NCBI GenBank assembly: GCA_964511405.1
Contig: CAZEFK010000116.1
Span: 1-23,500 of the forward strand
Source of the DNA: CAZEFK01 sp964511405
Lineage (GTDB): Bacteria > Pseudomonadota > Alphaproteobacteria > Elsterales > Elsteraceae
Reading direction: 5' to 3'
Length of the DNA stretch: 23,500 nt
This document shows positions 1 through 6,962 of this stretch, in pieces. A model generated the notes under the pieces. The model had not been told where the DNA came from, did no database searches, and worked only from the letters and a program-made list of their open reading frames with translations. How positions within the stretch are numbered: position 1 is the first letter of the stretch; every line of letters begins with the position of its first letter. The position numbers and the translations under genes were made by a program.

Positions 1-2
1 GC

Positions 3-260
3 TGGATACAGCAGTGGAAAGCCGAAGGCCGGGCCGAGGGCAAGGCTGAGGGCCGTGCTGAAGGCAAGGCAGAAGGCAAAGCAGAAGGCCGGGCCGAGGG
101 CAAGGCCGAGCTGCTGCTGCGGTTGCTGCATCGGCGCTTCGGCCCCGCGGTCGAGCCGTTCGAGCCGCGGGTGCGCGAGGCCGACCCGGTGCAGCTCGAC
201 CGCTGGGCCGAGCGCCTGCTCGACGCCAAGACCCCGGACGACGTCTTCGGCGACCCGTAG
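3..260 (+). CDS. C-terminal part of an Rpn/PD-(D/E)XK nuclease-like family protein (5' end outside window)
   Basis: The frame is open from the left edge to a TAG at 258-260 and encodes about 85 residues. It starts with a short charged stretch, then seven tetrapeptides of the type AEGK or AEGR. After these comes a helical tail rich in Leu and Arg (ELLLRLLHRRFGP), a segment with LDRWAERLLDA, and a final DDVF. This layout of a charged repeat linker followed by an LLxRLLxRRFG helix and a WxxRLLDAxTxxxVF tail is what I know from the C-terminus of Rpn-family recombination-promoting nuclease/putative transposase and DUF4351-like proteins. The catalytic PD-(D/E)XK part would lie to the left of the window and is not visible, so activity cannot be judged. 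The gene ends 48 bp before pyrC and seems unrelated to it. Confidence 0.6.
   Translation, partial: WIQQWKAEGRAEGKAEGRAEGKAEGKAEGRAEGKAELLLRLLHRRFGPAVEPFEPRVREADPVQLDRWAERLLDAKTPDDVFGDP
21..104 (+). repeat. Seven tandem 12-bp units encoding AEG(K/R)
   Basis: Seven 12-bp units (consensus GCNGARGGCMRG, with synonymous variation) run in frame and encode alternating AEGK and AEGR. Each unit is a multiple of three, so gain or loss of units would change linker length without a frameshift. The synonymous differences between units mean the array is not freshly expanded. Confidence 0.8.
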
Positions 261-308
261 GCGTCGGCCGCGGCTTTCGCCCAGGCCCGATCTGCCCTAC
301 GGTCTGGC

Positions 309-1346
309 ATGCTCGACAGCCTGACCCTGCGCCGCCCCGACGACTGGCACGTGCATCTGCGCGACGGCCCGATGCTGGCGGCGGTCCTGCCCTTCACGGC
401 CGCCCAGTTCGCCCGTGCCATCGTGATGCCCAACCTGGTGCCGCCGGTGACCACGGCCGCGGCGGCGCGCGCCTATCGCGACCGGATCTTGGCGGCTCTG
501 CCCGCCGGCATCCGGTTCGAGCCGCTGATGACGCTGTACTTGACCGACGACAGCGAGCCCACGGCGGTCGCCGCCGCCTGCCGCCAGGGCGACGCCGTCG
601 CGGCCAAGCTGTACCCGGCCCACGCCACCACCAATTCCAGCCACGGCGTCACCGACTTCGGCCGCCTCGACCGGGTGCTGGCCGCCATGGCCGAGGCCGG
701 CATGCCGCTGCTGGTCCATGGCGAGGCGACCGATCCCATCGTCGACGTCTTCGACCGCGAGGCCGTGTTCATCGAGCGCACGCTGGAACCGCTGCGCCGG
801 CGCCATCCCGGCCTGAAGGTGGTGCTGGAGCACATCACCACGGCCGAGGCCGCGGATTATGTGCGGGCCGGCGGTCCCACCCTGGCCGCGACGATCACGC
901 CCCATCACCTGATGATCAACCGCACGGACATCTTCCGCGGCGGCATCCGCCCGCATCTCTACTGCCTGCCGATCGCCAAGCGCGAGAACCACCGCCTGGC
1001 CCTGCGCCGCGCCGCGACCTCCGGGGCGGCCTGCTTCTTCCTGGGCACCGACACGGCACCGCACATGGTCGCGGCCAAGGAGGCCGAGTGCGGCTGCGCC
1101 GGCATCTTCAACGCCCCCGCGGCGCTGGAATGCTACGCCCAGGTGTTCGCCGAGGAGGGTGCGCTCGACCGGCTGGAGGCGTTCGCCTCGCTCAACGGCC
1201 CGCGCTTCTACGGCCTGCCGGTCAACCAGGAGACGGTGACCTTGCGGCGCCAGCCGCACGCGGTAGCCGCCAGCGTGGCAGTGCCTGGCGGCGCCGTGCG
1301 GCCGTTCCGGGCCGGCGAGCAGCTGGATTGGACGATCGGCGCCTGA
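309..1346 (+). CDS. pyrC: Dihydroorotase, class II (PyrC)
   Basis: Encodes 345 residues, the usual length for class II dihydroorotase, which interconverts N-carbamoyl-L-aspartate and dihydroorotate in cytosolic pyrimidine synthesis. The metal-binding HxH is at His14 and His16 (DWHVHLRDG). The lysine expected to be carboxylated is Lys100 (AAKLYPA). Further zinc ligands are His137 (LLVHGE) and His175 (LEHITT), and the catalytic Asp is Asp248 (LGTDTAPH). These match the E. coli PyrC positions with an offset of two. The ATG at 309 puts the HxH at the usual place; no strong ribosome binding site precedes it. The next gene (tetR) starts 84 bp downstream behind its own promoter, so pyrC is probably transcribed alone. 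No other pyrimidine gene is in the window. The identification is secure. Confidence 0.96.
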   Translation: MLDSLTLRRPDDWHVHLRDGPMLAAVLPFTAAQFARAIVMPNLVPPVTTAAAARAYRDRILAALPAGIRFEPLMTLYLTDDSEPTAVAAACRQGDAVAAKLYPAHATTNSSHGVTDFGRLDRVLAAMAEAGMPLLVHGEATDPIVDVFDREAVFIERTLEPLRRRHPGLKVVLEHITTAEAADYVRAGGPTLAATITPHHLMINRTDIFRGGIRPHLYCLPIAKRENHRLALRRAATSGAACFFLGTDTAPHMVAAKEAECGCAGIFNAPAALECYAQVFAEEGALDRLEAFASLNGPRFYGLPVNQETVTLRRQPHAVAASVAVPGGAVRPFRAGEQLDWTIGA

Positions 1347-1365
1347 CAGCCGGGCCACCGCATCC

Positions 1366-1394
1366 TTTACGGTCAAACAACCGTTTGATACAAT
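1366..1394 (+). promoter_or_regulatory. Candidate sigma70 promoter of the tetR-MFS operon
   Basis: TTTACG at 1366-1371 (4 of 6 matches to TTGACA) and TACAAT at 1389-1394 (5 of 6 to TATAAT) are separated by exactly 17 bp. The predicted start of transcription is near 1401. The spacer is almost completely occupied by the first TCAAAC-N4-GTTTGA palindrome, which fits a repressor-controlled promoter. This is inferred from sequence alone. Confidence 0.5.
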
Positions 1395-1424
1395 CTCAAA
1401 CGACTGTTTGAAACAGCCGTTTGA
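1373..1424. promoter_or_regulatory. Operator array: TCAAAC-N4-GTTTGA repeated
   Basis: Two perfect 16-bp palindromes, TCAAAC-N4-GTTTGA, lie at 1373-1388 and 1396-1411. A third, imperfect copy (TGAAAC-N4-GTTTGA) lies at 1409-1424 and shares three bases with the second. Centre spacings are 23 and 13 bp. The array ends 6 bp before the tetR start codon and overlaps the likely promoter. Its size and symmetry fit a TetR-family dimer site, so autoregulation by the adjacent TetR protein is the simplest reading. Confidence 0.75.
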
Positions 1425-1430
1425 GAGATC

Positions 1431-2072
1431 ATGGCCAGCCTGCCCCCGTCCGACGCCGCCCGTGAGCGCATCCTGCATGCCGCGGCCGACCTGTTCGTCG
1501 CCCATGGCCTCAAGGCCACCTCGGTTCGCAAGATCTGCGAAGCCGCCGGCGTCAACGTCTCGATGGTCAACTACTACTTCCACAGCAAGGAGCAGCTGTA
1601 CCTGGCGGTCCTCGACCAGGCGCGCCGGCAGGAGATCCGGGAGCCGTCCCGGATCGGCGCATCGCCCGAGGCGCAGCTGCGCCAGCGCATCGAGACGTTC
1701 CTGAAGAACCTGCTGCTGCCCGGTCCGCATGCGCTGCTGACCAAGCTGATCACGCGCGAGCTGATCGAGCCGTCGGCGGCCGCGATCGACAGCATCATCG
1801 CCAACGACATCCAGCCTCAGCACGCCGACTTCGCCGACCTGATCCAGGCCATCGCCGGCGGCGGGCTGAGCGCGCGCGAGGTCCGGGCCTGCATCTTCAG
1901 CCTCATCGGGCAGGCGCTGTTCTATGCCAACAACCGCGCCCTCAACGACCGCATCGCGCCGGACCTCGCATACGACGACACCGGCATCAGGCACATCGCC
2001 GACCATGTCCACCGGTTCACGGTGGCCGCGATCAAGGGCTACCGCACCGCCGGCGCCGGGAGCCGCCCGTGA
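1431..2072 (+). CDS. TetR-family transcriptional repressor with CecR/YbiH-like C-terminal domain
   Basis: Encodes 213 residues. Residues 10-58 form a TetR DNA-binding domain: RERILHAAADLFVAHG, the helix-turn-helix VRKICEAAGVNVSMVNYYF, then HSKEQLYLAVLD. The C-terminal half (LITRELIEPSAAA, then IIANDIQPQHADF) resembles the ligand-binding domain of E. coli CecR (YbiH), a repressor linked to antibiotic sensitivity and export genes. The ATG at 1431 is preceded closely by GAGAG, which overlaps the operator array. The stop codon overlaps the GTG of the MFS gene by 4 bp (GTGA), so the two are probably translationally coupled. It most likely represses its own operon until an exported compound binds. 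The inducer cannot be read from the sequence. Confidence 0.9.
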   Translation: MASLPPSDAARERILHAAADLFVAHGLKATSVRKICEAAGVNVSMVNYYFHSKEQLYLAVLDQARRQEIREPSRIGASPEAQLRQRIETFLKNLLLPGPHALLTKLITRELIEPSAAAIDSIIANDIQPQHADFADLIQAIAGGGLSAREVRACIFSLIGQALFYANNRALNDRIAPDLAYDDTGIRHIADHVHRFTVAAIKGYRTAGAGSRP

Positions 2073-3265
2073 ACACCTGGACCTTGACCACCGTCCTGGC
2101 CGGCCTGGCGATGATCGGCCCGTTCGCCATCGACACCTTCCTGCCGTCCTTTCCGGCGATCGCCCAACAGTTCTCGGTCAGCCCGGCGATGGTGCAGCAG
2201 GCCTTGAGCGCCTATCTGCTGGCGTTCTCGGCGATGAGCCTGCTCTACGGCACCTTGTCCGACTCCTTCGGGCGGCGCCCGGTGATCCTGGTGTCGCTGG
2301 CGCTGTTCAGCGCGGCGTCGCTGGGGGCGGCCCTGGCGGCCGGCTTCGGCTGGCTGCTCACCTGCCGCGTGCTGCAGGGCCTGTCGGCCGGCGGCGGCAT
2401 GGTGATCGGGCAGGCAATCGTCCGCGACCGCTTCGCCGGCGCGGCGGCGCAGCGCGTGCTGTCGCACGTGACCATGGTGTTCGGGCTGGCGCCGGCCCTC
2501 GCGCCCGTGATCGGCGGCTACCTTCACGTCACCTTCGGTTGGCGCTCGGTGTTCCTGTTCATGGCCGCGATCGGCCTCGCCCTGCTTGCCGCCAGCGCCG
2601 CCCTCCTGACCGAGAGCTTGCCGCGGGACGCCCGGGTCCCATTCCAGCCGCGCACCCTGGCCGGCCGGTACTGGGCGGCGCTGCGCCGTCCACGGTTCCT
2701 GCCCAGGGCGCTCGCGGTCGGATTCGCCTTCGGCGGGCTCGGCCTCTACATCGCCTCGGCCGCGAGCTTCGTGCTCCGCATCCTGCACCTGTCCGAGACG
2801 GCGTTCGCCTGGCTGTTCGTGCCGATGATCGGCGGCATGGTGACCGGTGCCGCGATCGGAGCGCGGCTCGCCCACCGGGTGCCTGCCGCCACCGTGCTGC
2901 GCGCCGGCCGCGCCGGCATGGCGACCGCGGCGCTGACCAATCTCGCCTACGGCGCGCTGGCCACGCCCGCCGTGCCCTGGGCCGTCCTGCCGATCATGCT
3001 CTACACCGTCGGCCTCGGCCTCGCCCTGCCGGGCATGAGCCTGGCGGCGCTGGACCTGCTACCCCAGGCGCGGGGCCTGGCAGCGTCGCTGCTGACCTTC
3101 GTGCAGATGCTGATTTTCTCGGTGATCTCGGGCGTGGTCGCGCCGCTGCTGTTCGACAGCGCCCTGAAGCTGGCCATTGGTGTCCTGGCGTGCGCCACGC
3201 TCTCGGCAGGGTGCTGGGCATGGCCGGCGGCCGAGCGGGCCAGATCGCTGGATATGGCTGCCTAA
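2069..3265 (+). CDS. Bcr/CflA-family MFS drug efflux transporter
   Basis: Encodes 398 residues with about twelve hydrophobic segments, the normal size for a Bcr/CflA drug:proton antiporter of the major facilitator superfamily (inner membrane). Visible motifs are FAIDTFLPSFPAI in the first membrane segment, the loop 2-3 motif GTLSDSFGRRPVIL (MFS motif A), and RVLQGLSAGGGMVIGQAIVRD in TM4-TM5, typical of the family. The GTG start at 2069 overlaps the tetR stop (GTGA), with GGGAG six bases upstream as ribosome binding site. Expression should follow TetR and the operator array. It converges on the GNAT gene, the two ends overlapping by 4 bp. Substrates may include drugs such as bicyclomycin or chloramphenicol, but this is family knowledge, not seen here. 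Confidence 0.9.
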   Translation: MNTWTLTTVLAGLAMIGPFAIDTFLPSFPAIAQQFSVSPAMVQQALSAYLLAFSAMSLLYGTLSDSFGRRPVILVSLALFSAASLGAALAAGFGWLLTCRVLQGLSAGGGMVIGQAIVRDRFAGAAAQRVLSHVTMVFGLAPALAPVIGGYLHVTFGWRSVFLFMAAIGLALLAASAALLTESLPRDARVPFQPRTLAGRYWAALRRPRFLPRALAVGFAFGGLGLYIASAASFVLRILHLSETAFAWLFVPMIGGMVTGAAIGARLAHRVPAATVLRAGRAGMATAALTNLAYGALATPAVPWAVLPIMLYTVGLGLALPGMSLAALDLLPQARGLAASLLTFVQMLIFSVISGVVAPLLFDSALKLAIGVLACATLSAGCWAWPAAERARSLDMAA

Positions 3266-3789
3266 ACGGTCTTGTAGAAGATCGTGGTGCCGCAGGGCGC
3301 CCCGTCGGGCATCAGGGCATAGCCGGGGACCACGCCGACCCGCACCCAACCGAGGCGTTCGTAGAGCCGCTCGGCATCGCCGCCCGTCACGGTGTCCAGC
3401 ACCAGCAGGGTCCGGCGCTCGCGCCGGGCCTCGACCTCGACGGCCGCCATCAGAGCGGCGGCAATGCCGCGCCGGCGAGCGGCGCGCACGACCAACACCT
3501 TGGCGACGTCGGCCCGGTGCGGCTGGTTCTCCGGCAGATCGAGCGCCAGCTGCGCCGTACCCACGATGGCGCCGGCCGCATCCTCCGCGACCAGCACCAC
3601 GCGGTCGCCGGTCGCGACGCCGGCGGCGACCTTCTCCCAGAACGCCCGTGCCGTGCCCGGCTCCAGCGGGGCCATGAAGCTGACCGACGCGCCGCCATCC
3701 ACGCAGTCCATCAGCACCTGGGACAGGGCGTCGATCCCTTGGGCGGCCTCGTCCGGGCGCAGGCGGCGAATGGTCACGGCATCGGGCAT
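3262..3789 (-). CDS. GNAT-family N-acetyltransferase
   Basis: Encodes 175 residues from the ATG at 3789; a GTG three bases upstream is an alternative start. The GNAT core is visible: a beta strand VVLVAEDAAGAIVGTAQLALD, then the acetyl-CoA-binding motif VLVVRAARRRGIAAALM (R-x-x-G-x-A type), then the C-terminal AERLYERLGWVRVGVVPGYAL. The protein should transfer an acetyl group from acetyl-CoA to an amine in the cytosol; the acceptor is unknown. The start overlaps the stop of the upstream XRE-cupin gene (TGATG), so the two are probably made from one mRNA and the regulator may control this enzyme. Pairing with an XRE-cupin regulator hints at a polyamine, amino acid or drug substrate, but this is a guess. 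Confidence 0.85.
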   Translation of the reverse strand: MPDAVTIRRLRPDEAAQGIDALSQVLMDCVDGGASVSFMAPLEPGTARAFWEKVAAGVATGDRVVLVAEDAAGAIVGTAQLALDLPENQPHRADVAKVLVVRAARRRGIAAALMAAVEVEARRERRTLLVLDTVTGGDAERLYERLGWVRVGVVPGYALMPDGAPCGTTIFYKTV

Positions 3790-4397
3790 CACGGGGTCCT
3801 CCAGGCGCGGCGGCGCGGGCCGGCCGAGGCCAGCGCTACCAGGTAGCGGGCGGGCCGGTCGCCCGGGTTGTGGAAGTGAGTCGGGCCGTCCAGGCGCATG
3901 GCCAGGCAGTCGCCCGCCTCCAGCCGATGGGCCGCCTCGCCGGCGCCGATGTCCATGACGCCGTCCAGCAGCCAGACCTGCTGGTCAATGTCGGCGCCGG
4001 CCGGGCCGTTGTCGTAGGCGACGCGGGCGCCGGGCGGGAACTCGACCTCGACCAGTTGGAGCGCCGACTCGAAGCCAGGCGGCGACAAGTTGCGCCGCCC
4101 ATAGCCGGTCGCGGGATCGCGCCAGATCGGCTGGTCGCGGCAGCGTGCCAGCGGCGACGGCACTGGCGCCTCCGCCTCGAACAAGGTGCCGAGCGTGACC
4201 CCGAGCGCCGCGGTGAGCCGCGCCAACACCACCGCGGTCGGACTACTCTCACCCCGCTCGATCAGCGAGATCGCTGATCGGCTGACCCCCGACCGCTCGG
4301 CCAGCGCCTCCAGGGTGAGCTTGCGCTCGACCCTGAGCCGGCGCAGATGCCCCGCGATCACATGGTTGAGGTCGCTGTCCGATTGTCCGGATTCCAT
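3789..4397 (-). CDS. XRE-family regulator with C-terminal cupin domain
   Basis: Encodes 202 residues. Residues 10-65 are a helix-turn-helix of the XRE/Cro type (IAGHLRRLRVERKLTLEALAERSGVSRSAISLIERG). Residues about 115-190 are a cupin_2 beta barrel (FPPGARVAYDNG, QQVWLLDGVMDI, LEAGDCLAMRLDGPTHFHNPG), which usually senses a small molecule. Proteins of this design commonly repress themselves and a neighbouring metabolic or transport gene. It lies 39 bp downstream of the salicylyl-CoA hydroxylase-like gene and overlaps the GNAT gene. An inverted repeat lies directly in front of it. The ATG at 4397 lacks a good Shine-Dalgarno sequence. Confidence 0.9.
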   Translation of the reverse strand: MESGQSDSDLNHVIAGHLRRLRVERKLTLEALAERSGVSRSAISLIERGESSPTAVVLARLTAALGVTLGTLFEAEAPVPSPLARCRDQPIWRDPATGYGRRNLSPPGFESALQLVEVEFPPGARVAYDNGPAGADIDQQVWLLDGVMDIGAGEAAHRLEAGDCLAMRLDGPTHFHNPGDRPARYLVALASAGPRRRAWRTP

Positions 4398-4404
4398 AAA
4401 TCCA

Positions 4405-4433
4405 GACTATCGAATCCACTAAACTGGAATCAA
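4405..4433 (-). promoter_or_regulatory. Candidate promoter and inverted repeat ahead of the XRE-cupin gene
   Basis: On the minus strand TTGATT (4433-4428) and GATAGT (4411-4406) are spaced 16 bp and resemble -35 and -10 boxes. The imperfect inverted repeat GAATCCA-N6-TGGAATC (4412-4431, six of seven pairs) covers the -35 box and spacer. This arrangement fits autorepression by the XRE protein. The projected transcription start would lie only one or two bases before the ATG. The region is distinctly AT-richer than its surroundings. Confidence 0.4.
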
Positions 4434-4436
4434 CCG

Positions 4437-6719
4437 TCAGATCGCCGCCGCCTCGGCCGTTCGCTGCAGGGCGCGCTCCAGCTGCGCCTTGCCGGCCAGG
4501 TAGGGATCGGGCCAGGGCTGGGCGGTATAGCCCAGCTGCGCCGCCGCATGCAGGGTGAAGTGCGGGTCGCTCAGATGCGGCCGGGCGAGCGCGCAGAGAT
4601 CGGCGCGGCCGGCCGCGATGATCGAGTTGATCTGGTCGGCGTCGGTGATGTTGCCGACCGCCAGGGTTGCAATCCCGGCCTCGTTGCGGATGCGGTCGGC
4701 GAACGGCGTCTGGAACATGCGGCCATAGACCGGCCGCGCCTGCAGGCTGGTCTGCCCTGCCGACACGTCGATCAAGTCGGCGCCGGCAGCGTGGAAGGCC
4801 CGGGCGATCTCGACCGCATCGGCCCCGGTGATGCCGCCCTCGACCCAGTCGGTTGCCGAGATGCGCACCGACATCGGGCGGTCGGCCGGCCAGGCCGCGC
4901 GCATGGCGGCGAACACCTCCAGCGGGAAGCGCAGGCGGTTCGCCAGGCTGCCGCCATAGTCGTCGGTGCGCCGGTTGGTCAGCGGCGAGATGAACGCCGA
5001 CAGCAGGTAGCCGTGGGCGGCGTGCAGCTCGACCATGTCGAACCCGGCCTCCAGCCCGCCCCGGACCGCCGCCACAAACTGGTCGCGGATACGGTCCATG
5101 TCGGCGCGGGTGGCGGCACGCGGCACCTGGTTGCGCGGGCTCCAGGCGACCGGCGACGGCGCCAGCACCTCCCAGTTGCCGGCATCAAGCGGCTGGTCCA
5201 TGCCCTCCCAGCCCAGCTTGGTCGAGCCCTTGGGGCCGGAATGGCCGAGCTGCAGGCAGATCTTGGCGCGGCTGTGGCCGTGCACGAAGCGCACGATGCG
5301 CGTCCAGGCCGCGACATGGGCGGGATCGTACAGGCCGGTGCAGCCCGGCGTGATCCGGCCCTCGGGCGATACGCAGGTCATCTCGGTGACCACCAGCCCG
5401 GCGCCGCCCATGGCGCGGCTGCCCAGATGCACCAGATGGAAGTCGGTCGGCGTGCCGTCGACCGCGCTGTAGGTCGCCATCGGCGACACCACGACCCGGT
5501 TGGCCAGCGTCAGGCTGCGCAGCCGGAACGGCAGGAACATGGGCGGCACCGGCTCGGCGTCGGGCCGGCCGATGGCCGTCGTTGCCAGCCAGCGCTCCAT
5601 GGATTCGAGATAGGAGCGGTCGCGCAGCCGAAGGTTCTCATGGCTGACGCGCTGGCTACGGGTCAGCAGGCTGTAGACGAACTGCTCGGGCTCCAGCCGG
5701 GCGTAGCGGTCGACGTTCTCGAACCATTCGGTCGAGTTGCGCGCTGCCGACTGGATGCGCAGCACGCCGATCCGGCGCTCGGCCTCGTAGGCGGCCAGGG
5801 CCTGCGCCACCGGCACGCCTGTTTTGAGCGCCTGGGCCAGGGCGATCGCATCCTCCAGGGCCAATTTGGTGCCCGAGCCGATCGAGAAATGCGCCGAATG
5901 GGCGGCGTCGCCCATCAGCACCAGATTGCCCTTGATCCAGGTCCGGTTGCTGACCCGCGGGAAGTTCAGCCAGTCCGAGCCGCGCAGGTGCCGGCTATTG
6001 GCCATCAGGCCATGACCGCCCAGATGGCGGCCGAACAGCCGCTCGCAGAAAGCGATGGTGTCGGCCGTAGTGGCGTCCGCCAGCCCGGCCTTCTCCCAGG
6101 TCGATTGCTGGGTCTCGACAATGAAGGTCGAGGTGTCGCGGTTGAACCGGTAGGCGTGGGCCTGGAACCAGCCCCACTCGGTCTCCTCGAAGATGAAGGT
6201 GAAGGCCTCGAACAGCTGCCTGGTGCCCAGCCATACGAACTTGCACTGGCGGCGCTCGATCTCGGGCTGGAAGTGATCGGCGTGGGCGGTCCGCACCATG
6301 CTGTTGATGCCGTCCGAGGCCACGATCAGGTCGGCATCGGCGAACGGCGTCAGGTCGCGCACCTCCGTCTCGAAGACGAGGCGGACGCCCAGGCTCTCGG
6401 CACGCGCCTGCAAGATGTTGAGCAGGCGCTTGCGCTCGATGCCGCAGAAGCCGTGCCCGCCCGAGCGGATCACCCGGCCCTTGAAGTGGATGTCGATGTC
6501 GTCCCAGTGCGCGAAGCTGTCGGCGATCTGGCGCTCGCTCTCGGGGTCGCCGCCCCGCAGGTTGTCCAGCGTCTCGTCCGAGAACACCACGCCCCAGCCG
6601 AACGTGTCATAGGGCCGGTTGCGCTCGTAGACGGTGATGTCGTGGCCGGGATCGGCCTTCTTCATCAGGATCGCGAAATACAGGCCTGCCGGCCCGCCGC
6701 CGATGCACACGATCTTCAT
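4437..6719 (-). CDS. Bifunctional salicylyl-CoA 5-hydroxylase / 2-aminobenzoyl-CoA monooxygenase-reductase-like fusion
   Basis: Encodes 760 residues in two enzymes. Residues 1-380 are a class A FAD monooxygenase: the dinucleotide fold IGGGPAGLYFA (6-16), an ASDG motif (134-137) and the second FAD motif LVLMGDAAHSAHFSIGSG (267-283). Residues about 393-750 are an Old Yellow Enzyme FMN reductase: MFLPFRLRSLTLANRVVVSPM, ELHAAHGYLLSAFISPLTN with active-site His566 and His569, and RRTDDYGGSLANR. Such fusions hydroxylate, and in some cases also reduce, the ring of salicylyl-CoA or 2-aminobenzoyl-CoA in aerobic CoA-thioester pathways. The exact substrate cannot be fixed, as no ligase or downstream gene lies nearby. 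I chose the ATG at 6719 because AAGGGGG precedes it and the FAD motif begins at once; an in-frame start 75 bp upstream would lack this. A palindrome precedes the gene. Confidence 0.88.
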   Translation of the reverse strand: MKIVCIGGGPAGLYFAILMKKADPGHDITVYERNRPYDTFGWGVVFSDETLDNLRGGDPESERQIADSFAHWDDIDIHFKGRVIRSGGHGFCGIERKRLLNILQARAESLGVRLVFETEVRDLTPFADADLIVASDGINSMVRTAHADHFQPEIERRQCKFVWLGTRQLFEAFTFIFEETEWGWFQAHAYRFNRDTSTFIVETQQSTWEKAGLADATTADTIAFCERLFGRHLGGHGLMANSRHLRGSDWLNFPRVSNRTWIKGNLVLMGDAAHSAHFSIGSGTKLALEDAIALAQALKTGVPVAQALAAYEAERRIGVLRIQSAARNSTEWFENVDRYARLEPEQFVYSLLTRSQRVSHENLRLRDRSYLESMERWLATTAIGRPDAEPVPPMFLPFRLRSLTLANRVVVSPMATYSAVDGTPTDFHLVHLGSRAMGGAGLVVTEMTCVSPEGRITPGCTGLYDPAHVAAWTRIVRFVHGHSRAKICLQLGHSGPKGSTKLGWEGMDQPLDAGNWEVLAPSPVAWSPRNQVPRAATRADMDRIRDQFVAAVRGGLEAGFDMVELHAAHGYLLSAFISPLTNRRTDDYGGSLANRLRFPLEVFAAMRAAWPADRPMSVRISATDWVEGGITGADAVEIARAFHAAGADLIDVSAGQTSLQARPVYGRMFQTPFADRIRNEAGIATLAVGNITDADQINSIIAAGRADLCALARPHLSDPHFTLHAAAQLGYTAQPWPDPYLAGKAQLERALQRTAEAAAI

Positions 6720-6753
6720 CGCTGGCCCCCTTGCGTCCAGCCGCTGCGGACGC

Positions 6754-6780
6754 CGAATTGTTTTATACTTAAAACATTCG
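6754..6780. promoter_or_regulatory. Palindrome GTTTTA-N4-TAAAAC upstream of the hydroxylase fusion gene
   Basis: GTTTTA-TACT-TAAAAC (6760-6775) is flanked by CGAAT on the left and ATTCG on the right, the left arm carrying one extra T. The whole inverted repeat covers 27 bp in an otherwise very GC-rich gap. On the minus strand it contains TATAAA, a good -10 box. It lies 34-60 bp before the start codon. The size and AT-rich arms fit a MarR- or TetR-family operator. No matching regulator gene is adjacent except the XRE-cupin gene downstream, whose own upstream repeat is different. Confidence 0.6.
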
Positions 6781-6962
6781 GGCGGCGGCTGCAAGCGCTG
6801 GGCAGCGCGGGGCGCTAGCCGGTCGCCGGCGATCGCCAGCCGGAACGCGGCCTCGATCCGGGCAAATCCGGCTCGCGGCCGTCAAATCCCCGGTCGCGCG
6901 TCAGGGGTGGCCCCGAACCGGCAGCAGCGCACCACCTGCCCGGGCCCATCCTGGCGACGCGG

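Noticed and set aside
297..2012. A 571-codon open frame on the minus strand across pyrC and tetR
   Set aside because: It is a shadow of the real plus-strand genes in GC-rich DNA. The product has no recognisable family, while the plus strand gives intact PyrC and TetR motifs.
4347..6818. An 823-codon plus-strand open frame opposite the hydroxylase fusion gene
   Set aside because: It is a GC-bias shadow of the minus-strand gene, whose FAD and OYE motifs are complete.
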